64,000 nt of DNA from Termitomyces sp. T153 (Eukaryota; Basidiomycota; Agaricomycetes; Agaricales; Lyophyllaceae), in assembly GCA_018296165.2 (NCBI GenBank), contig JACKQL020000003.1:372001-436000 (forward strand), written 5' to 3'. Under the pieces are notes generated by a model, which had not been told where the DNA came from, ran no database searches, and saw nothing but the letters and a program-made list of their open reading frames with translations. Positions 58,172 through 64,000 of the stretch are shown piece by piece; position 1 is the first letter of the stretch, and the number at the start of each line of letters is the position of its first letter. A program made the translations under genes and the position numbers.

Positions 58172-58336
58172 TGTTGATTATAACAAGCTCACATAATGTA
58201 TGAAATAGGCTGAAAGGACTTTGAACTTTATTACATTAACTTATAAACAGATGTTATAGCTATGTACTTCTCAGTGCTTGCAATGCCACATGCTTTGCTT
58301 CTTTTGCTAGGTTCTCTGTCTGATTTCCCAATGCTC
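58172..58336 (+). repeat. Right terminal repeat of the gag-only copia element, CpG-free
   Basis: Begins TGTTGATTATAACAAGCTC after a purine tract; similarity to 56371-56512 ends at CCCAAT. No CpG is left in it. Sequence after 58336 does not match the left repeat, so it is truncated. Confidence 0.7.
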
Positions 58337-58860
58337 TCATTTGGTTCACATTGTAGATTGAAAAACATAAACTCACTTAATTGGTTATGGCTTAATTCAT
58401 GACTATCTGTCAATGTTGCAATATTTGCCAATGACAGATTCAAGGCAACAAGAATGGCACATAGAGCACCTGACATTATATTTACAGGGGCAGAAGTCAT
58501 TACAATATCTGATGGCATTTTGGACAAGTGATGTTTGCAATCAGGAGTTGGAGAAACTTAAAGTAGCCAGGGAGAAGATAGCTGAATGGGATTTTAGTAT
58601 GATGTGTATCTGTGACTGTGTATGATCCATTGAAAATTTGAGCACTTGAAGCTCTAGCTTGAAGGATCAGAAGATACTTGAGTAAAGGGACTCAGAATGA
58701 TGTCATCATAAAACATCCTGTATTCTTCCAAATATGTATGCTTTAAATCTTGTCAGAGGACCAATTGGGTAGATGTATATGCCCACTATTACCTGTTTTA
58801 CTCCTTTGCTGGCCATTCAAACATCAATCATTGGAGCTAATCTTCATTTCCAACCCAGGG

Positions 58861-58900
<40 letters not shown>

Positions 58901-60563
58901 CCCCATCCCACCCTGTCTGCCTAATTGCCCTGCTGCACTGTTTCTGACCATAAAACTCCTCTGAAGCTCAGAGGATGTCTCATTACTCCTAGTCAGAGTC
59001 CCTATTTCTTACTATCTACTTGCACCATTGAAGTCTGCTACATAACATTACTGCCTTGTTTCCACTCAAACTTTTGCTGCTTTTATCTATTCTTTACCCA
59101 CTAGAAATCATTACTGTCCAGTTACTGGAATTCCATTTTTATTCAGTTTCTACTTACATCCTTCACATTATTTTGTTAAACTTGCTTTCCCTTGGAATCA
59201 TTTGACATTTCTGTGTTCCAATCAACAACCTTATCTGCACTTGATCCCAACATCAACCTTAATTCCTTATCCACTTCATCCATTTTCACTGTTAATAGTT
59301 CTTTACTGTTGCAATGACTACTGATGTTTCAGAAACATAGACTCCATTGTTGCCTACATCTCACATGCCTAGAACCCCACTGATATGGTGTATACGCATT
59401 CACACATTGATTTTGAAACTGATACTATATTATTGAACTTTTGACCAACTATTAGAACAGATATGAAATACTATTATAGTTGTAACTCTGCAGCTATAGC
59501 AATTCCAGGCATGCATGCTGGGGAAGGGGATGGTATTTGAATATCCCTGCATGGGATGGAGCTTATAATTACTAGCTGTATAGAGGTTATGGGCTTTACT
59601 ACTGAAGGCTATGGGGAGAGTATTGAGGAGCATATGCCAGCAGAACAAAGCAGAAATGGAGAGCAACTTTGGAGGAATTTGTATCCATAAATCAGAGACC
59701 TTTTGGGATGCACATTGTTCATGATTGGACAAAGGTGGTATCAGAGAGTCAGGCACAGCTTGCCTAACCCCAGGGCTTTGTAAAATTTTAGACTAGAATG
59801 TTGAGGCTTAGGCCAATAGCTATCAGATCACAGAGAATCTTTTCATGTAAGCACTGGAGACCAGAACATTGTCCAGCCAGTTGTGGCATAATAATTAGAC
59901 CACCAGAACATCCAGACACCAGTGCGGGAGCCTTGGGCAATGACTTGAAACTTAGGGCACTCCAATAGAAGTGCATAGAACCTCAGAATAGAAAACACTT
60001 AGCCCAGAACAGATTTATTTGGACAAAAGACCATATGGACAGAGCTTAATACCATTTGCCCAGTGGACCAGACACTTAGTACCCTATACCTTACAATAGC
60101 TGGATTGCTGAGTGAATATCATGCTCTTTGACATACTAGATTAGTCTCATATTAGTCTGTACCATAATGTAACAAATACAAGTTTTGACTACTCCATGTT
60201 TCTCCTCTTCCACATGTAATCAAAAATGGGCAAGTTCATGTTTGGGTAGTTTTCTGTGTGATTTGGAACTTCTGTGTGGTGCTATACCATTGTACTAAGG
60301 TCTCTGCCAGGATTTCTTGCTTTGCCTGTGTGGCTTTTCTGTCTGTGTGACTATCTCACCTGTATGGCCTAGCCTGTGTAGCACCCCAAACAGCTGTGTG
60401 CACTCACCTAGAAAACACTCTCAACCTTTGTACTTTATACACTGTCCCAGCCTCATTGCCATATACAAATAGACTCTATTCATTTGGCATTCTCCTGACT
60501 TGTAGCAAAGTGTGGTATTTCTTAATACCCTTTTCCCGAAGTCAGAATCAGCAGTTGCCTTGT
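58337..60563. other. Unassigned decayed DNA with an (AAC)n tract
   Basis: No domain recognised on either strand. It contains one microsatellite (58860-58902) and several CTGTGTG repeats (60260-60390). Confidence 0.5.
58860..58902. repeat. (AAC)n microsatellite, about 13-14 units
   Basis: An uninterrupted run of ACA/AAC triplets between GGG and CCCC. Confidence 0.97.
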
Positions 60564-60866
60564 TGTAATGGAGTGCCCATTACCCCTCTGTCATTAACAC
60601 TCTTTAATATCAATTTACTTTGGTTATTATTCAGTAGCATCACATGACACTACTTTGAAATACTCATATTGTAATTATGTAAGGCATTGCCCTTATTTCA
60701 TACTTTATAGACAGGATCAATTGACTGGTTTTGACTTATGAGGTGTGAACTGTAAGCTGTGCAAACTGTAACAGAAACATTACATTTTTTAAGTCAAATG
60801 AGTGTGTACTCATATGCAAAGCAAAAAGCCAAACTTCCAAAAAGAAGTTTACTGGCATAAGTTACA
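60564..60866 (+). repeat. Gypsy-3 5' LTR, copy 2
   Basis: Begins TGTAATGGAGTGCCCATTAC and ends AAGTTACA, 303 bases. Aligns along its length with 19577-19871. The TG start is intact here and TA in copy 1. Confidence 0.75.
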
Positions 60867-60902
60867 ATCAGAAGGTTAAAATTTTAACATTCACCTTCTG
60901 CA

Positions 60903-62735
60903 ATGGGCACAGTGGTGACCATGGAAAGTCAGGTGTTTGGGCCTAGGTCTGAACCAAAGTTTGATAGAACTTTGCAAAATGCTCCACATGAACCATCAGG
61001 TGTTGCCACATCACATCATGGCATGGGGAAGGAAAGTGGAGTGATGCTAGGAGGACTGCCAGCAGTTACTCCCATCCAACCACCTTTGGTTAGTCTGACA
61101 AGCTTCATGATGGAGGGCACTTGAGTGCCCTCTGCTTGGATGTACCCAATAGTAGAGCCAGAGGATGCAGCAGGAGAAGCAAGCAAAGAGAAAAACCCCT
61201 TTCATGCACCTACTGCACTGTGAATGGAAGGTTTGAGATCCTTTCCAGAGACTGCAGAAGGTCATAATGACTCTTCAGTGGTCATTACACCACTGAGGAA
61301 GTGAGGAAGATGCTCCTCACAGGGCCCATGGCCTTGCTAAATTATGAGCTGGATCAAAGCTAGGCTTATGCACAGTGGGACCTTCAGCATTCTTTGAGAC
61401 AATTCCAGAGGATGTTGGAGACACCTTGGATATGGATGGTGAAGCAAACCCAGATGACATCCTTAGTAGGAGAGTGTTGGTGTTCTGGCAAAATCAGGTT
61501 GAGGTCCTAAAGACTTCAACTTAGCAATGCTTAGCTGTGAGAGTAGCTAAGCATATAGTGATTCAGCAGTCATTGGGTGAGGGAATCATCCCAACCAATC
61601 CAGTCAAGTTCATGGAACTTCATATGATTTTTCTAGCACTGGAGATAGCAGACTACTTCCAGCAGAAGAAGTTACAGGAATCACAGGCATTGTTTGTGAT
61701 GCCTTCTCTATTTGTAGGTGGGGATTGTTTACCCCCACTGTCCCCAGTTAATGAAGCATCAACCCTATTGCAGGTGCTGCAGCAGCCTGGAGAGACACCA
61801 TGTGACTATATGGCAAGAGTAGACCATCTGAAATGGGCTACATTGGGTATGATTGTAGCCCCTGACCTAGATTCTACCAAGGCTGGATCATTAAGTACCA
61901 TTGAGCAACCTGTGGTGCAACATAGACCTACTGGGTCTACATGTAGGGTGTTGACCTGGGAAGATAGAATCACATTGCAGCAGTTCTACAATGGTGACAT
62001 AGAGGACTTTGGACAATCCTATGTGGATGACCCAGGGGTAGTGTTCCAGGGGAATACTGCCTATGATGCATAGTCTCAAGGTTATGTTCCACCAGAATGT
62101 ACTAGGTCAATCAAGAGGGAAGAGCAAGAGTCTCATTCTCCCCTGATGGATGAGCATGTAGGGATTAGCAACAGCCCTGCCATGTGTCAATGTCCAGCTG
62201 ACTATGGAGGGAATTTTCCTCCAAGTTGGTCTAGAGATCAAGCATAAGATGGAGGAAAACCAAGGTGGGGATCACCTGGTAGTGATCCTATGTCCACTCC
62301 ACCATTGATGCCACATTGTGGACCACCTGGTCCAGGAGGTGGTGGTGGAAGACAAGGAAGAGGACTGCTTTTTCCAGGTTGTGAGCCATCACTACCCCTG
62401 GGAGGAGGAATTCCAGACCCAGATGGGCTAGATAATGGCCCACCAAATGCTGGGGATGATGTAAGTCATAGTGCTTGTAGGAGGAGGACTATGGTCCTCT
62501 CCAAAAGATAGCTGCAGCAGTTTTTAACAGCACAACATTGTGGGCAGTTTGCTACTCCAGGAGCAGATGAAGCCCACAAATATGATTGCCAGATGATGCA
62601 CAATCATCTAAAGGTTGTGATGGAACAACTGCTTGCAGTCTGTCTGGCAATACCAGAAGGCCTCAAGCTCAGAAAGAGTGATCCATCTAAAACAATTGTT
62701 CCTTATGCTGGGTCAGCCAAGTTCAGTGAACTTGG
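60903..62735 (+). pseudogene. Gypsy-3 gag, copy 2 (N-terminal domain, Gly/Pro linker, capsid start)
   Basis: ATG at 60903 (MGTVVTMESQVFGPRSEPKF). A long open stretch at 61537-62073 (MRVAKHIVIQQSLGEGIIPT, LLQVLQQPGETPCDYMARVD, RVLTWEDRITLQQFYNGDIE) gives the best view of the unusual N-terminal domain. The Gly/Pro-rich linker is at 62290-62450 (GPPGPGGGGGRQGRGLLFPG). The capsid begins but is cut at 62735 by the internal deletion. Confidence 0.8.
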
Positions 62736-64000
62736 ATGATTTTCCCCCAATGTGCCTGCAAGAGATGCAAGTGCAACTGGATCAGATTTGCACTCTCTGG
62801 AACAGACCAAGCTACAGAAGCTGGCAGGTGCAAGATTGTTATGAACTTTGTGATGTGGAAGCACAGGGTCTTGCCAACAGTGATAATGGCAATGGAGGGA
62901 TATGCTCAGGCCCATCAGGGGTCTGATAGTCCTGACAACATGGAGGATATGAACCTTGGTGAGGCCATCCTTGAGATGGCCCATCTCTGCAACATCAGAA
63001 CTAATCTGACAAGAAATTCCTCTGTCAGATCCAGTCCTTGTATAGCAAGGACAAGCTCTTTGCTAAGATCCAGACTTGGCTGAAAGACTATAATACTTCT
63101 GGTGAAAGACAAGCTAATTTTAACTACAAATCTCTTGGGTCATGAGGTGCTATGTATAGCTCATGATAGGGAAATGCTAACCAAATGCTCAACCAAGCAC
63201 ATTGTATGGTTGGGCACTTTGGCACAGAAAGATGATGGAGTATCTTCATCATTGGTATTAGTTACCAACTGTAGTTACAGACCACATGCCAACTGTGTCA
63301 GCAAGCAAAAGGGAGTAACCAGCTCCCTTTAGGGAAGTTACATTCCCTGCCCATGCCAGTCAAGTCATGAGACTCAACAGGAATGGACTTTATAGGTCCC
63401 TTTCCTGAGTCCAAAGAGTTTAACTACCTGTGGGTAATTATCTGTTGCATAACAAGCATGGTGCACCTAATACTGGTGCACATGACTATGACAGCATTGC
63501 AGCTGTCCTGGATATACATGCACAAGATTGTGAGACTCCACAGTCTCCCAAACTTTATTGTCAGCAATTGTGACTTTAAATTCACATCGAAGCAGTCATG
63601 TGAACTGCATAGATTATTAGGAGCTTAGCTTCTAATGTCAGCATCCTTTGATCTGCAGATGGATGGACAGACCAAATGTGCCATTAGAAACATTGTTCAA
63701 ATATTGCACACTGTAGTGTGCCCAGATCAGAAGAACTAGTTAAGTCAAATAGACTTAACTGAATTTGAAATTGATGTGAGGATTTCTGAGACAATGCAGT
63801 TTGCACCATTTGAGTTGAATGGTGGATACATGCTGTTGATTATATGCAAGATCAGGTTAGATACTGCAATTCCTAAGGGGATTAAGCAGTTTGCCTGCCA
63901 AGCTCTTGAGGACTTGGCAGCAGTGCACAATGCAATAATTGAAGCATGTGTCTTTCAGACACACTCTGCCAATTCACATTGTAGGCCAGATCAGTACTGT
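62736..64000 (+). pseudogene. Gypsy-3 integrase, copy 2 (partial)
   Basis: Starts with the linker QEMQVQLDQICTLWNRPSYR, then the core MDFIGPFPESKEFNYLWVII (63383 on; first Asp present), TALQLSWIYMHKIVRLHSLP, SNCDFKFTSKQSCELHRLLG (the second Asp block reads S-N-C-D), and MDGQTKCAIRNIV, where the catalytic Glu is Lys. Uninterrupted by LTR-S, so it serves as the empty-site reference for copy A. Runs off the window. Confidence 0.8.

Larger units (their letters stand above)
56371..58336 (+). mobile_element. Gag-only copia element with terminal repeats, split by a solo Gypsy-2 LTR
   Basis: A left repeat (56371-56512 at least) and a right repeat (58172-58336) align over about 140 bases (AGCTCAC...GGACTTT...TTTATTACA...TTTCCCAAT). 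Between them is only a copia gag (start ATG 56769, end 58131); no protease, integrase or RT fits in the remaining 40 bases. A purine tract (CAAGAGGAAG) precedes the right repeat, which starts TGTTGATTATAAC. Both repeats look truncated at their outer ends. It is either a gag-only non-autonomous element or a Copia-2-type element with pol deleted. Confidence 0.6.
60564..64000 (+). mobile_element. Gypsy-3 copy 2, internally deleted, runs out of the window
   Basis: 5' LTR 60564-60866, gag from 60903 to about 62735, then a direct join to the linker before integrase, then integrase to 64000. Compared with copy 1, the stretch between about 21437 and 25070 (capsid end, knuckle, protease, RT, RNase H; some 3.6 kb) is absent. 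The join is near 62735, between GTTCAGTGAACTTG and GATGATTTTCC. Confidence 0.87.

Noticed and set aside
58860..58902. Repeat array that might be taken for CRISPR
   Set aside because: It is a plain triplet microsatellite without spacers, and the DNA is fungal.
1..64000. tRNA, rRNA, telomere or replication-origin features
   Set aside because: None seen by eye on either strand; tRNA genes would need a dedicated search to exclude.

Overview
The window looks like a transposon-packed region of a basidiomycete (mushroom-type) fungal genome. Three things support this: the types of retroelement (Ty3/gypsy with chromodomains, Ty1/copia, a Tad-like LINE with RNase H), a cytochrome P450 gene with eleven introns of 49-60 bases, and very strong loss of CpG dinucleotides (to TpG/CpA) over almost everything except one short island. 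I see no rRNA, tRNA, CRISPR or bacterial-style operon. All family names below (Gypsy-1, Gypsy-2, Gypsy-3, Copia-1, Copia-2, LTR-S) are local labels.

Layout. 1-6.84 kb: a LINE on the minus strand, cut in its RNase H region by a solo Gypsy-1 LTR (1090-2207). 7.54-12.49 kb: a complete but stop-containing Copia-1 with 5-base target duplications, apparently inserted in an older LTR. 13.4-17.0 kb: Gypsy-1b (minus), which has lost RT/RNase H and part of integrase. 17.0-19.58 kb: Gypsy-2 pieces in both orientations. 19.58-27.6 kb: Gypsy-3, interrupted by LTR-S copy A. 27.6-33.39 kb: Gypsy-2 (plus), interrupted by LTR-S copy B. 33.39-46.2 kb: Copia-2 (minus), split by a full-length Gypsy-1 (33671-44591, perfect GCAAT duplications) and by a solo Gypsy-2 LTR. 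46.2-49.15 kb: Gypsy-2 (minus), interrupted by LTR-S copy C. 49.15-53.14 kb: unassigned, decayed DNA. 53.37-56.63 kb: a CpG-retaining island with a full-length P450 gene (complement 53560-55676, 12 exons, 510 codons). 56.37-58.34 kb: a gag-only copia element with terminal repeats, split by a solo Gypsy-2 LTR. 58.34-60.56 kb: unassigned, with an (AAC)n tract. 60.56-64.0 kb: a second Gypsy-3 copy with a large internal deletion.

Functionally, the only probable host gene is the P450. Its frame and splice sites are intact, but its heme-binding loop is off-consensus: the cysteine is one residue late and the following glycine is arginine. Almost all the retroelement frames carry stops or shifts. The integrase frame of Copia-1 is the best preserved and keeps a D,D35E triad.

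The most unusual items are: (i) an antisense reading frame between the chromodomain and the 3' LTR of Gypsy-1, with a Zn2Cys6-like cysteine cluster followed by a coiled coil, and a possible counterpart in Gypsy-1b; (ii) the abrupt CpG boundary, which falls between two copies of one terminal repeat; (iii) the displaced heme cysteine of the P450; and (iv) repeated internal deletions that remove RT or protease while leaving the element ends. I did not find a clear new defence or regulatory system.
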